Assembly: GCA_947380655.1 (NCBI GenBank)
Contig: CANCRX010000008.1
Span: forward strand, 1 to 64,000
DNA from: Alcaligenaceae bacterium
GTDB lineage: Bacteria > Pseudomonadota > Gammaproteobacteria > Burkholderiales > Burkholderiaceae_B
DNA: 64,000 nt
Reading direction: 5' to 3'
A program made the position numbers and the translations under genes. The notes under the pieces are model-generated. The model was not told the DNA's origin. It made no database searches and saw only the letters and a program-made list of their open reading frames with translations. The stretch's first letter is position 1. Every line of letters starts with the position of its first letter. Below are positions 24,669 through 33,944 of the stretch, in pieces.

Positions 24669-26069
24669 TTAGAACTGCCCGCCCTGACGTACTTTTTCAA
24701 CGAGCAGGTCTGGCGCAGAAAATTGTTCACCATACTGACGCGCTAGCTCTAGAGACCGATCAACGGCCTGTGACAAACCGTACTGATTGAGAAACTGAAA
24801 CACGCCCCCCGTCCAACGCGGAAAACCAAGCTCCATGACCGAACCAACATTGCCAAGACTGACGGCTGCTATCGCCTCCTGCTGAAAAAGCCGTACAGAC
24901 TCCAGCGCCATACAAAAAAGCAGTCTGTCTTTGACTTCCTGTTCTGCGCATTGAGCTTGCGTCTGAGGAAACGCTCTGATTAAAGACGCTTGATCGAGCC
25001 CCGCCAAAGGTCCTGCCAAAAATCCAGCCGCCAGCGCCCCGGACTCGATCGTAGCGGGATCTTGCCCCGCATCGAGCATGGCAAGCCCCTCTTGCACAAA
25101 GGCGTCATACACACGTTCATTAAAGTCTTTAGGAGAAATTGGTTTTGGCAGTGCTCCCCCAGCCCGCAAGCTATTGAGTTGAAACCAAAACGTACCCATC
25201 AGATTTTTTGCAACAGAACCTGTCACCAGTCCGATGAACGCCTGGGTCTCAATCAAATCAGCCTGATCAAAGCTTAGCTTCATGCCCTCGATTGAGCACG
25301 ACAATATGGCTTCGGGAGCGGGGTAACAGCCATTTGTTCTGGCTATCAACTGATCCATTGCTGTCGCGATCCAGCGATCAAGCTCAAAGTCACCCGGACG
25401 TCCTCCCGGCACGTTGTAATCAGGCTGATCCCAGGGCTGCAACGCATGTGGCCGGGAAAGTATCCATTCGCGGGCAGCATTGAGCAACTCGACCTGATCA
25501 TTGACGAGGGCATGCACCAGGCCTTGTTCGTAAGCATGCGCAGGGTTGAACAGTTTGCCCTCCTGCAAAAAGGTCTGACTGTTGATCAAACCCAGCAGCC
25601 TATTCATCCTAACCACACCACCCAGACCAGGCAATAAACCGAGCGAAGCTTCAGGTAAGCCTAATTGCGTCTTCGCCTCATTGATACAAATACGATAGTG
25701 ACAGGCCAAGGCAAGCTCAAAGCCACCTCCCACCGCAGAGCCATTGATGGCAGCCACAACCGGCTTACCAAGTGTCTCAAGTTGTCTGAAGGCGCGTTTG
25801 ACGGTGCTGATCTGATCAAACAGCTGGTCTGCGTCCTCTGCTTTAAGCTGATAAAGATAGTTGAGATCTCCACCAGCAAAAAAAGTACTTTTTGCCGAAG
25901 CAAAAATCACACCTGCAATAGAGTCCTTTTCCTTAACCACTCGCTCGATTGTCTCGATCAGACAATCGCGCATCTCATCGTTCAAGGTATTGACACGCTG
26001 CCCCTCAGAATTGAACGTCAGCGTGACAATATCGTCCGAATCTTTGGCATAAAGAATTGGGGCAGTCAT
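24669..26069 (-). CDS. Enoyl-CoA hydratase-like protein with FadJ C-terminal remnant, lacking the NAD-binding domain
   Basis: Residues 1-300 form the crotonase fold of FadB/FadJ: FFAGGDLNYL, GSAVGGGFELALACHYRI (first catalytic Glu) and GLPEASLGLLPGLGG (second Glu). A second part (about 320-466) resembles the C-terminal helical domain of 3-hydroxyacyl-CoA dehydrogenase (YDAFVQEGLAML...). The Rossmann domain of about 180 residues with GxGxxG between them is absent. A 466-residue length against about 700 for FadJ fits this. It would hydrate enoyl-CoA but not oxidise the product. Start overlaps the amidase stop (ATGA), so it is the last gene of the operon. Confidence 0.85.
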   Translation of the reverse strand: MTAPILYAKDSDDIVTLTFNSEGQRVNTLNDEMRDCLIETIERVVKEKDSIAGVIFASAKSTFFAGGDLNYLYQLKAEDADQLFDQISTVKRAFRQLETLGKPVVAAINGSAVGGGFELALACHYRICINEAKTQLGLPEASLGLLPGLGGVVRMNRLLGLINSQTFLQEGKLFNPAHAYEQGLVHALVNDQVELLNAAREWILSRPHALQPWDQPDYNVPGGRPGDFELDRWIATAMDQLIARTNGCYPAPEAILSCSIEGMKLSFDQADLIETQAFIGLVTGSVAKNLMGTFWFQLNSLRAGGALPKPISPKDFNERVYDAFVQEGLAMLDAGQDPATIESGALAAGFLAGPLAGLDQASLIRAFPQTQAQCAEQEVKDRLLFCMALESVRLFQQEAIAAVSLGNVGSVMELGFPRWTGGVFQFLNQYGLSQAVDRSLELARQYGEQFSAPDLLVEKVRQGGQF

Positions 26070-27409
26070 TGCAATGCGGACTCAACCGCCAAGGCGACAG
26101 CCGCCAATCGCGCATCATCACCATTTACGGACGAAACCATTAGCCCTACCGGCAACTCTCCGGCACGCTGACATGGCAGACTAAAGGAACAGCCATCAAG
26201 CATATTGATCGTAAAGGTATTGCGCAGCAGCAGGCCATTAGCCTTGAAGAAGGCCTCATCCGAGGCCAGTAGCTCAGCAATCACGGGAGCTACCACAGGG
26301 ATGGTCGGACACAGGATCGCATCGAAGCCCTCGACTACAGTCTCCACGCGTGAAATCCATGCGCGACGCGCATCGAGCAAATTAATGTACTGCTGGGCGG
26401 TGATCGTCGCGCCCAGCATCATGCGCTGCGCAACCCGATGATCAAACTGATCCTGGCCGCGGGCCAGGCGTGCGTGGTGTTCCGCATAGCCTTCGATAGG
26501 CGAAAGCCCACCTGGGGTATTGATTTTGGGAATTTCAGCCAGCTCAGACAAGGCAATCTCAACAATCTGAGCGCCGGCAGCAGACAGCGTGGAGAGCGTG
26601 CGTGCAAAGACGCCGGACACATGTGCATCCATGCCATCCAGCACAACTGTTTGGGGCACAGCAAAACGCATCCCAGCCAAAGGACGACGGCGCACAGGCA
26701 ACATTGCTCCAGACAAGACCGCATCGACCGTAATGCAATCCTGCACGCTACGGGTCATGGCGCAGACCGTATCCAGTGTGCGGGACAACTCAAGTGCTCC
26801 CGTCAATGGCACGCGATTCTGTGTGCTTTTAAAACCAACAATACCGCAGACTGCTGCGGGGATTCTAATTGAACCGCCTGTATCCGAACCCAAGCCAGCA
26901 ACAGCTAGTCCCAAAGCAACAGAGACTGCTGCACCAGAAGAGGAACCACCAGGAATCCGCTCAACCAGCGGGTCAGTCGGATTCACAGGCGTGCCATAGT
27001 GTGGATTGATACCGATTCCCGAAAAGGCGAATTCAGTCATATTGGTCTTACCGATAATCGCAGCGCCCGAGGCACGAATCCTTGACACGACCGTTGCATC
27101 CTCTGTCTGCACAGGCTCACCCTTGCAAACGATCGAACCCGACATTGTGGTTTCACCTGCTACGCCATAGAGATCTTTAATCGTAAAAGGCAACCCGGCT
27201 AGTGCGGGCTGAACAATACCCGCAGCTTGCGCCGCATCCGCAGCACGCGCAGCAGCAAGCGCAGCATCAGGGTAGAGCTTGGTAAAAACACTTTGTGCAG
27301 CTTTACTTGCAGCACCCTCCAGCGCCTCAGTCACAAGCGCTTCGCGGGTCGTCTCTCCAAGAGCAAGACGCTGATTGAGCTGATCGATAGTTTGTGTGAT
27401 GTGTGCCAT
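26066..27409 (-). CDS. Amidase signature (GatA-like) family enzyme
   Basis: A 447-residue amidase. The catalytic triad is visible: Lys in PFTIKDLYGVAG, the first Ser in GGSSSGAAVSVA and the nucleophile Ser in GSDTGGSIRIPAAVCG. It hydrolyses a C-N amide bond in the cytoplasm; the substrate is unknown. In this operon, with a DUF2848 protein, a TRAP transporter and a DUF1445 protein, it could degrade an imported amide or carbamoyl acid. It is 87 bases after the DUF2848 gene and overlaps the next by 4. Confidence 0.92.
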   Translation of the reverse strand: MAHITQTIDQLNQRLALGETTREALVTEALEGAASKAAQSVFTKLYPDAALAAARAADAAQAAGIVQPALAGLPFTIKDLYGVAGETTMSGSIVCKGEPVQTEDATVVSRIRASGAAIIGKTNMTEFAFSGIGINPHYGTPVNPTDPLVERIPGGSSSGAAVSVALGLAVAGLGSDTGGSIRIPAAVCGIVGFKSTQNRVPLTGALELSRTLDTVCAMTRSVQDCITVDAVLSGAMLPVRRRPLAGMRFAVPQTVVLDGMDAHVSGVFARTLSTLSAAGAQIVEIALSELAEIPKINTPGGLSPIEGYAEHHARLARGQDQFDHRVAQRMMLGATITAQQYINLLDARRAWISRVETVVEGFDAILCPTIPVVAPVIAELLASDEAFFKANGLLLRNTFTINMLDGCSFSLPCQRAGELPVGLMVSSVNGDDARLAAVALAVESALQ

Positions 27410-27428
27410 GTTTGTTTTCGAATAATTT

Positions 27429-27473
27429 AATAAGTGAATAAGTAAATAAGTGAAGAGCCGCTTATCGCGGCTC
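27429..27473. repeat. Short tandem repeat and hairpin inside the DUF1445-amidase operon
   Basis: Three 8-base units of the type AATAAGTG/A run to 27454, followed by a hairpin of GAGCCGC (27455-27461) and GCGGCTC (27467-27473) with a 5-base loop. It lies between the DUF2848 gene and the amidase gene. There is no T-run for the leftward operon, so it is more likely a processing or attenuation element than a full terminator. Confidence 0.45.
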
Positions 27474-27496
27474 CTTTGGATTGAATTGCGTCGCGA

Positions 27497-28216
27497 TCAA
27501 GCAATGACAGGCAACATATCCACCGCATAGCGATGAATAATGCTGCGCTTGGTGCGTGGATCGCGAATTTCGAGCTCCATCTGCGCAGCAGGTCTGATCC
27601 CTTCGCCCGCAGCGTTTTTAATGGCTGTCAGTGTGCCGCAGGAAACAAAACTGCCCGCATCGACCGACTCACCAGGATAGCAACCATCACGCAGAGACAC
27701 TAACGGCCGTATCGAGGCAAACGTACCCTTTTGATAGTCCACCCACTTGCCATGTTCAAAGATGCGGGAATGCAACTCCAGTTCATCTTGATAGCCAGCG
27801 ACATCTGACCAGCGCCAGGCTGCCTTGGCAATCGGTTTAGGACACATCTGTTTAGAAACGGCTACTGAATAGGTTTCCACTTTGCGATCGGTGTGATCGG
27901 ATCCTACTGTCAGCCACCACTCGCCCGAGGCGTAAAACAACACGGGCTCAGCTTCGCCCGAACTCTCAAAACCAATCACCTCAATCGTGTCAGCCTGAGT
28001 CAGCAGGGTCGCGCTCCCTCGGTAATAGAGGGGTACTGTCGAGGGTGCAGGTACACCGAGTAACTCTAGCTCATGAATATGATGTTGAATCGCATCCGCG
28101 TCGCGCCCCGTCCAGCCTGCGATGACAAAATGCGTGGGCGCAACAGCCTGCAAAGAGGACTGGATGGTACCGTCTGACGCGGTAGATTCACAGGAAAAAT
28201 AAAGATGAGGTGTCAT
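27497..28216 (-). CDS. DUF2848 family protein
   Basis: A 239-residue protein with the DUF2848 patterns: FVIAGWTGRDADAIQHHIHEL, GVPAPSTVPLYYRGS, WWLTVGSDHTDRKVE, SKQMCPKPIAKAAW and VDAGSFVSCGTLTAIKN. The family is distantly like fumarylacetoacetate-hydrolase-fold proteins in overall look, with no proven reaction. It is regularly found next to catabolic genes. Here it is between the TRAP large permease and the amidase in the same operon, so a role in metabolising the transported compound is likely. Confidence 0.85.
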   Translation of the reverse strand: MTPHLYFSCESTASDGTIQSSLQAVAPTHFVIAGWTGRDADAIQHHIHELELLGVPAPSTVPLYYRGSATLLTQADTIEVIGFESSGEAEPVLFYASGEWWLTVGSDHTDRKVETYSVAVSKQMCPKPIAKAAWRWSDVAGYQDELELHSRIFEHGKWVDYQKGTFASIRPLVSLRDGCYPGESVDAGSFVSCGTLTAIKNAAGEGIRPAAQMELEIRDPRTKRSIIHRYAVDMLPVIA

Positions 28217-28256
28217 GAAATCAACCAGAATATAAATTCAACAAATGGGATAAAAA

Positions 28257-29657
28257 TCAAGAAAGCACTGCAGGCAACCATAATGCGATCGAAGGGAACA
28301 TCATCAGAATAATGATCGCCAGCATGTAGACAAACATAAACGGCATGACACCAGTGAACACATCCGTGATGGGCCCAGGCTGTCGTCTCATGCCTTGCAA
28401 GACATACAGTACGGTTCCGTCTGGCGGACTGATCATGGCGATTTCAACCAGCATGGTAATCACCACACCAAACCAGATCGGGTCATAGCCGAGCGCTTTG
28501 ACCACAGGGAACAGCAATGGAATGGTGCAAATCACCATCGACATGCCTTCCATGAACGTGCCTAAAGCAAGATAAAACCCGATGATAACCAGCATGATGG
28601 CCCAACCCGGCAGAGGCAAACCTGTCAGAAATTTGGCGAGCATCTGGGGCACACCCAGCGAGGACAAGATGTAATTCAATACATACGCACCAAACAGGAT
28701 CAGCGCGATCATCGATGTTGTTCGTGCCGTTGCATGCATCGACTCAGCCAACATTTTCCAGTTGAGCTTGCGATCAATCAGCGAGAGAATCAGGCTGCCT
28801 GCTACACCCAGTGCAGCAGACTCTGTTGGGGTCGCAACCCCAGCGTAAATCGTGCCTAGCACCAAACCGATCAGCAGCGCCGTTGGCAACAGATCGGAAA
28901 GACTCGCGAGCCGGTGCCTCCATGTAACCTGCCCAGCCGTTCCATCGCCATGGAGTTTGAGCTTATAGCTGTAATACAGGATGACCAAAATGAATAGCAG
29001 TACAACCAGAATACTCGGCCCGATCGCAGCGATGTACAACGCACCCACTGAGGTCTCTGTGATGAGGCCATAAATAATGAACGTAATACCCGGGGGAATC
29101 AAATTACCTAACGCTCCACCCGCTGCCAGGGAACCCAGCACCAGCTTAGGTGGATATTTACTTTTTTCAAAATACGGGAGTGCCACAGACCCCATGGTCG
29201 CGGCGGTGGCCACACTCGAACCCGCCACCGCTGAGAATACGCCACAGGCCAGAATATTGGTATGAAGCAAGCCACCGGGCAGCCTTCCCATCCAGACATT
29301 TAAGCCACGATAGAGTCGCTCTGAAAGACCGGCGCGCAACATGATCTCGCCCATCAATAAAAATAACGGAACCGATACCAGTACAAAATTGGTCGAAGGT
29401 CCCCAGATCATTTCCCCAATGAAATTCCAGAAGGGACGATCAGACAAACCAAATCCGGCGAGTAAAGCCAGCGAGGAGAGCGCCGCCCCCACATAAATAC
29501 CACCGGCAAAAAAACCTGCAAAAGCAACCAGCACCGCGGCAAGCGCCCACCAGGGCACAGAAGAAGCAGTGACTGCCGCCGCACCGCCTGCACCACCAAA
29601 CAATGTCGCCGCACCAATCACTACCGCCATCACAACAATAAAGATGATGGCAATCAT
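28257..29657 (-). CDS. TRAP transporter large permease (DctM-like)
   Basis: 466 residues and about 12-14 membrane helices, with an extended N-terminus. Family features: PLFLLMGEIMLRAGLSERLY, FSAVAGSSVATAATMGSVALP, ILVVLLFILVILYY, GIYAGVATPTESAALGV and AMISPPDGTVLYVLQ. It is the pore subunit that drives uptake of a small acid with sodium ions. It overlaps the small permease start by 4 bases. Confidence 0.93.
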   Translation of the reverse strand: MIAIIFIVVMAVVIGAATLFGGAGGAAAVTASSVPWWALAAVLVAFAGFFAGGIYVGAALSSLALLAGFGLSDRPFWNFIGEMIWGPSTNFVLVSVPLFLLMGEIMLRAGLSERLYRGLNVWMGRLPGGLLHTNILACGVFSAVAGSSVATAATMGSVALPYFEKSKYPPKLVLGSLAAGGALGNLIPPGITFIIYGLITETSVGALYIAAIGPSILVVLLFILVILYYSYKLKLHGDGTAGQVTWRHRLASLSDLLPTALLIGLVLGTIYAGVATPTESAALGVAGSLILSLIDRKLNWKMLAESMHATARTTSMIALILFGAYVLNYILSSLGVPQMLAKFLTGLPLPGWAIMLVIIGFYLALGTFMEGMSMVICTIPLLFPVVKALGYDPIWFGVVITMLVEIAMISPPDGTVLYVLQGMRRQPGPITDVFTGVMPFMFVYMLAIIILMMFPSIALWLPAVLS

Positions 29658-30265
29658 TTATGCACTCCATCGGTCGCCACAGGGATATGCATCGCCGTTT
29701 GCGCTTCGGCTACTGCCTCGAGCGTTTCAGCAGCCTCATCCTCATAGGTACGCGCCATGAGTGCGCGATCCATTGCATCGAGCTGACCGGTTGCGAGTTG
29801 TTTGACTGCCCGCAGGGCGAGCGCAACCGCGGCGAGCAGTAGTAGAACAAACCCTGCAGCCCATAACCCCTGGGGAATCACTAACGGGGTGCGTAAAGTC
29901 GTCAAATCCGTCGCGTTAAAGGCGAACGAATCATTGGCCAGGCTATACGAGCCCCAGACATAAAAACCAGTCGAAACAATCAAAGCAATCAGGGACAGCA
30001 TATGCAACCAGACACGGATGCGCAGGGGCATTTTTTGCACCAGCACATCAATCCGCACATGTCCTCTTTCAAACAAAGTACCTGCGAGCCCCCAGCTCAT
30101 GCCAACGGCCATCAGGTAACCCGTCAATTCAATCGTGGCCTCTGAAGAAAAGCCAAGCAACTGGCGAGCACCGATATCGAAACAGATCAGTACAGTGATA
30201 ATCAGATAACAAAATCCCGCAACAAACATCGCGCGCTGACTGATCCATTCCAGACATCGGTACAT
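29654..30265 (-). CDS. TRAP transporter small permease (DctQ-like)
   Basis: A 203-residue, four-helix protein with the DctQ pattern: GYLMAVGMSWGLAGTLFERGHVRIDVLVQKM, then LALIVSTGFYVWGS and LWAAGFVLLLLAAV. The C-terminus of about 50 residues is an acidic extension. It pairs with the large permease. It is followed directly by, and overlaps, that gene, and is 2 bases from the receptor gene. Confidence 0.9.
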   Translation of the reverse strand: MYRCLEWISQRAMFVAGFCYLIITVLICFDIGARQLLGFSSEATIELTGYLMAVGMSWGLAGTLFERGHVRIDVLVQKMPLRIRVWLHMLSLIALIVSTGFYVWGSYSLANDSFAFNATDLTTLRTPLVIPQGLWAAGFVLLLLAAVALALRAVKQLATGQLDAMDRALMARTYEDEAAETLEAVAEAQTAMHIPVATDGVHK

Positions 30266-30267
30266 GC

Positions 30268-31347
30268 TTATTTGCCTGCTGTGTATTGAATGCCTGTGAT
30301 CGGAGCGATCACTTCGTTATAGACCACACCACAACGGTCGCCACAACGCTTGACCCATGAAGGCAAAACAGTATCAGCCAGATCTTTTTTCACAAGCTCC
30401 GCCTCACCGGCTTTTGCTTTGACTTCGACCATAGGCTTTTTCACCAGCGTTGCGAGCTTGCAGCCTTCAGCACGACCAACGTTACAGGCGATCCCATCGT
30501 CCGTTGCATCCAGACCAAGTTTCCACTGCGCATCCTGAATCGCAGCAAAGGTCTTTTCAAACTCACCACGGACCGTAGGATCAAGTTTGTTCCACCACGC
30601 GAGGTTTACAAAATAACCTGCTGTAGACCATGACAAAGACATTGTGTACAAGTGAGTGGTGACTTCAGGCCATTTCACGCTATTGCCAGAACCTGAACCC
30701 GTAATGCCGCAATCAACCGTGCCACGCTCAAGTGCCGTATACACCTCACCAAAAGCCAGTGATACGGGTTGGCCACCTAAGGCCTTGACCAAATCCGCGG
30801 CTGAGGGGCCGTTGGTGCGTACTTTCAGGCCTTTCAGATCTGCCAGCGACGCAATCGGCTTGCGGCAAAACAACATCTGACCTGAAAAAGGATAGGTGGC
30901 GACAAGTTTGATGCCGAGTTTCTCGAGCTCTTTATTGGCGACAGGCACCATAGCATCCGCTACACGACGCGCCTGTTTGATATCGGGGTTCATACCTGCC
31001 AGATCCAAGCCATCAAGCATCGGCACATCACCTGAAACCGTCGTCAAGGGTGCTGCAGCGATATCGACTTGACCCGATCTCACCAATCGCAGTACCTCGG
31101 GTCCGTTAACGTTACGTTCCGGCCAGGCCGCAAGCGTCACCTCTACACGACCGTTTGTGGCTTTAGCCATCCCGTCACGCAACAGGGGCTGATCCACGGT
31201 GGTGTATTGCGGCATGTTAGCCGTCACCTGAGTAATCGCCTGGACAGCGACCTTAGGTCCGGCTGCGGCGGTTTGCGCAGATGCGTTTGAAACGGACAAC
31301 ACTGTCAGCATTGCTGCAAACAGGACCGATGCTTTGAATGATTTCAT
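30268..31347 (-). CDS. TRAP transporter solute-binding protein (DctP-like)
   Basis: Start at ATG 31347 with GAGGAG upstream gives 359 residues with a signal peptide (MKSFKASVLFAAMLTVLSVSNASA, cut near ASA-Q). The mature part has the DctP features DLKGLKVRTNGPSAADLVKALGGQPVSLAFGEVYTALERGTVDC (parts) with the ligand-pocket Arg. Cys residues near CGDRCGVVYNE and CRKPIASLADL are unusual. It catches the substrate in the periplasm for the TRAP permease. Ligand unknown. Confidence 0.93.
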   Translation of the reverse strand: MKSFKASVLFAAMLTVLSVSNASAQTAAAGPKVAVQAITQVTANMPQYTTVDQPLLRDGMAKATNGRVEVTLAAWPERNVNGPEVLRLVRSGQVDIAAAPLTTVSGDVPMLDGLDLAGMNPDIKQARRVADAMVPVANKELEKLGIKLVATYPFSGQMLFCRKPIASLADLKGLKVRTNGPSAADLVKALGGQPVSLAFGEVYTALERGTVDCGITGSGSGNSVKWPEVTTHLYTMSLSWSTAGYFVNLAWWNKLDPTVRGEFEKTFAAIQDAQWKLGLDATDDGIACNVGRAEGCKLATLVKKPMVEVKAKAGEAELVKKDLADTVLPSWVKRCGDRCGVVYNEVIAPITGIQYTAGK

Positions 31348-31385
31348 GCACAAACTCCTCGATAATTTTGAAACAGTTAAAAAAA

Positions 31386-32207
31386 TCAGAAACTCGCTAA
31401 ACGATGATTCAGTAAATCCGTAATCAGCATTGCACCCGGCGAGTGGGTAATACAAAAAGGTGGACGCGCGGCCATCGCAACCGACTGCGGCGTCACCCCA
31501 CAAGCCCAGAAAACCGGCAACTCATCGTCTTTCACTTCGACGGGATCACCAAAATCTGGCTTATAAATATCCTCGATCCCAATCATATGTGGCAGTCCAA
31601 TATGAACCGGCGCGCCATGGACCCTGGGGAAACGAGAGGTCACCTGCACGGCCCTGACGACGTCAGCGGGCTTCATAGGACGCATCGAAACCACCATCGG
31701 TCCATGGAATACGCCCGCAGGTTCAGTCTGAATATTGGTCCGGTACATCGGGACATTACTGCCGCAGTTGATGTGACGCATAGGAATACCCGCCTCAATC
31801 AATGCCTGCTCAAAGGAAAATGAGCAACCCAGCAGAAAACTGACCAGGTCATCGCGCCAGACGCTGTTGATGTCATACGGCTCATCGATCAACACACCCT
31901 CTTTCCAGACACGATAGCGCGGGATGTCGGTACGGATATCGAGATCCTCACCCAGCGCAGGGATCATCGGCTCCCCTGGCTCGGAGACGGCCAGTACCGG
32001 ACACGGTTGTGGATTGCGCTGGCAAAACAGCAAAAAATCGTTCGCCAGATTCTTAGGCAGAATCATCAGATTGCCCTGAACATAACCAGGAGCCATACCC
32101 GCTGTATTACCCTGCCATTGCTGGGCACGGATTCGCAAACGCGCTTCATAGGCTGGGTTGACAGTCGTGTTCAGCAAGGCCGCGCAAGAGGCACTAACGT
32201 CATTCAT
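31386..32207 (-). CDS. DUF1445 (YcsI / putative hydro-lyase, D-glutamate cyclase family)
   Basis: Start at ATG 32207, with AGGA 7 bases upstream, gives 273 residues. Motifs: [88 protein letters not shown] and [18 protein letters not shown]. These are diagnostic of the YcsI family, in which a human relative is a D-glutamate cyclase. It may dehydrate or cyclise a hydroxy or amino acid. First gene of the seven-gene leftward operon. Confidence 0.87.
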   Translation of the reverse strand: MNDVSASCAALLNTTVNPAYEARLRIRAQQWQGNTAGMAPGYVQGNLMILPKNLANDFLLFCQRNPQPCPVLAVSEPGEPMIPALGEDLDIRTDIPRYRVWKEGVLIDEPYDINSVWRDDLVSFLLGCSFSFEQALIEAGIPMRHINCGSNVPMYRTNIQTEPAGVFHGPMVVSMRPMKPADVVRAVQVTSRFPRVHGAPVHIGLPHMIGIEDIYKPDFGDPVEVKDDELPVFWACGVTPQSVAMAARPPFCITHSPGAMLITDLLNHRLASF

Positions 32208-32277
32208 TGGAGTGTCCTGAAGATAATCACTATCCCTAAGTGTCACGCAGCATCGTCCACGGGTCAAGACCAATGTC

Positions 32278-32928
32278 TTAATCGGACCATGATTTCCTCG
32301 ACTTTGTCACCAAAAATGCGGGCATTTGCCAATTCCAGTGAATAGCGGCTGCCCGCATGGCAAAACTGAAAACCGTACAGGAAAGCAGCACGCGGCCTTT
32401 GTGTTCAGGAAAGAAAAGCATCAGCCACATCATGAGCACACAACCCAGTGCCACAGGAATAGCATAGACCTCTGTGGACATGATGAGGGTTTTGCGTCCC
32501 ACAATCACATCACGGATGATCCCCCCGCCAATCGCGGTGATTACTCCGAGAATGATCGGACCCAACGGCCAGGCGAAATCAATTTCCCAGGTTTTAAGCG
32601 CACCGTTCATGCCAAAAAGCGCCGCACCCAGACCATCGATATAAATCATGAGAGTAAAAATCTGAGGTTGGGTAAAAAATTTGCGCGCGACAAAAGCCAA
32701 AATACTGGAAACCACAGCCACACGCACAAACACCAGATCCGAAGCCCAAAAAATCGGCACGTCCAAAATAATATCTCTTACCGTACCGCCACCCACGGCA
32801 GTAATCACGCCAAGAACAATGACCCCGAAAATATCCACACCGCGATCCGCAATGGCCAGCACGGCCGTCACAGCAAAAGCAACCGTTCCGGCAATCGCTA
32901 ACCAGAAATTAAGCGCATCAAGCGTCAT
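32278..32928 (-). CDS. TRIC (UPF0126, YadS-like) family ion channel
   Basis: 216 residues and seven hydrophobic segments. The TRIC signature occurs twice: [18 protein letters not shown] and [18 protein letters not shown], with the charged residues of the second repeat. It is a trimeric monovalent-cation-channel relative; bacterial members have been linked to K+ or proton-coupled glycine handling. It is 70 bases upstream of the DUF1445 gene but could be a separate unit. Confidence 0.92.
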   Translation of the reverse strand: MTLDALNFWLAIAGTVAFAVTAVLAIADRGVDIFGVIVLGVITAVGGGTVRDIILDVPIFWASDLVFVRVAVVSSILAFVARKFFTQPQIFTLMIYIDGLGAALFGMNGALKTWEIDFAWPLGPIILGVITAIGGGIIRDVIVGRKTLIMSTEVYAIPVALGCVLMMWLMLFFPEHKGRVLLSCTVFSFAMRAAAIHWNWQMPAFLVTKSRKSWSD

Positions 32929-33059
32929 GTTGGATAACCTATTGATAAGAGAGTCTTGCGGGTATTATCTGACATGAATCGCCCGCTGAACCCGCATTTA
33001 GATAAAAATCAGTTCACGAGACAAAAAATCAACGCCCCACTCCAACAGGATAAGCATTC

Positions 33060-33929
33060 ATGCCTAACAATAAACCTGCAAAACTCCACGCACGCCTCAA
33101 ACAACCCGGACTAGTGACCGCTCCCGGTGTTTACGACATGGTTTCACTGCGCCTGGCCGATACCTTCGGTTTCGATGCCTTATATATGACTGGATTTGGA
33201 GCGGTCGCCTCACACCTAGGACTACCCGATGCGGGCCTGGCCACCTATAGCGACATGGTGGGCCGGGTGAATGCAATGGCCCAAATGGCTCGCACCCCAC
33301 TGATTGCTGACGGCGATACCGGCTACGGCGGCTTGCTTAATGTTCGACACACCGTCCAAGGCTACGAAAAAGCCGGGGCGTCAGCGATCCAGCTTGAGGA
33401 CCAGGAATTCCCCAAAAAATGCGGCCACACCCCGGGTCGCCGCGTCATTCCAACTGAGGACATGGTTCGGAAAATCCGCGTAGCCGTCGAGGCACGAGAA
33501 TCAAAAGATTTCCTGATCATCGCGCGTACAGATTCACGCACAACCCTGGGTCTGGATGAAGCGCTACGACGCGCAGAAGCCTATGCAAAGGCTGGTGCAG
33601 ACATTTTGTTTGTCGAATCCCCCGAGTCTGAAGAAGAGATGCGCAAAATAGGTTCCTCATTTGAGGTGCCCTTACTCGCGAACATGGTGGAAAAGGGCCG
33701 CACGCCTGTTTTAAGTCAATCCGAACTTGAGGAGATAGGCTACAAACTCGCAATTTTCCCTGTGACCGCTTTACTCGCAGGCGTTCAAGCCATGACTCAG
33801 GTCTACCAGCAATTCAAAAATACAGGTTCCTCAGTGGGCCAGAATGCTGAACTTTATGACTTCACTGCGCTGACCAAACTAATGGGCTTTGAAGATGTCT
33901 GGGAATTTGATAAACGCCACGCGGACTGA
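33060..33929 (+). CDS. Isocitrate lyase / PEP mutase superfamily enzyme
   Basis: 289 residues of the PEP-mutase TIM barrel. It has the catalytic Asp metal motif PLIADGDTGYGG, the loop EDQEFPKKCGHTPGR with the essential Cys of the lyase branch, IIARTDSRTTLGLDEALRRA, and AGADILFVESPE. KKCGH is the motif of 2-methylisocitrate and isocitrate lyases, so a C-C lyase (for example 2-methylisocitrate or dimethylmalate type) is more probable than a mutase. The adjacent Bug receptor (15 bases) suggests a role in metabolising the ligand bound. Confidence 0.9.
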   Translation: MPNNKPAKLHARLKQPGLVTAPGVYDMVSLRLADTFGFDALYMTGFGAVASHLGLPDAGLATYSDMVGRVNAMAQMARTPLIADGDTGYGGLLNVRHTVQGYEKAGASAIQLEDQEFPKKCGHTPGRRVIPTEDMVRKIRVAVEARESKDFLIIARTDSRTTLGLDEALRRAEAYAKAGADILFVESPESEEEMRKIGSSFEVPLLANMVEKGRTPVLSQSELEEIGYKLAIFPVTALLAGVQAMTQVYQQFKNTGSSVGQNAELYDFTALTKLMGFEDVWEFDKRHAD

Positions 33930-33944
33930 GGGCTAGGAGCGAAT

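Noticed and set aside
26438..26872. Rightward frame of 144 residues inside the amidase
   Set aside because: Antisense to a well-conserved amidase; composition is that of a shadow frame.
32326..32901. Long rightward frame antisense to the TRIC gene
   Set aside because: His/Arg/Asn-rich product typical of a reversed membrane protein gene; no ribosome site.
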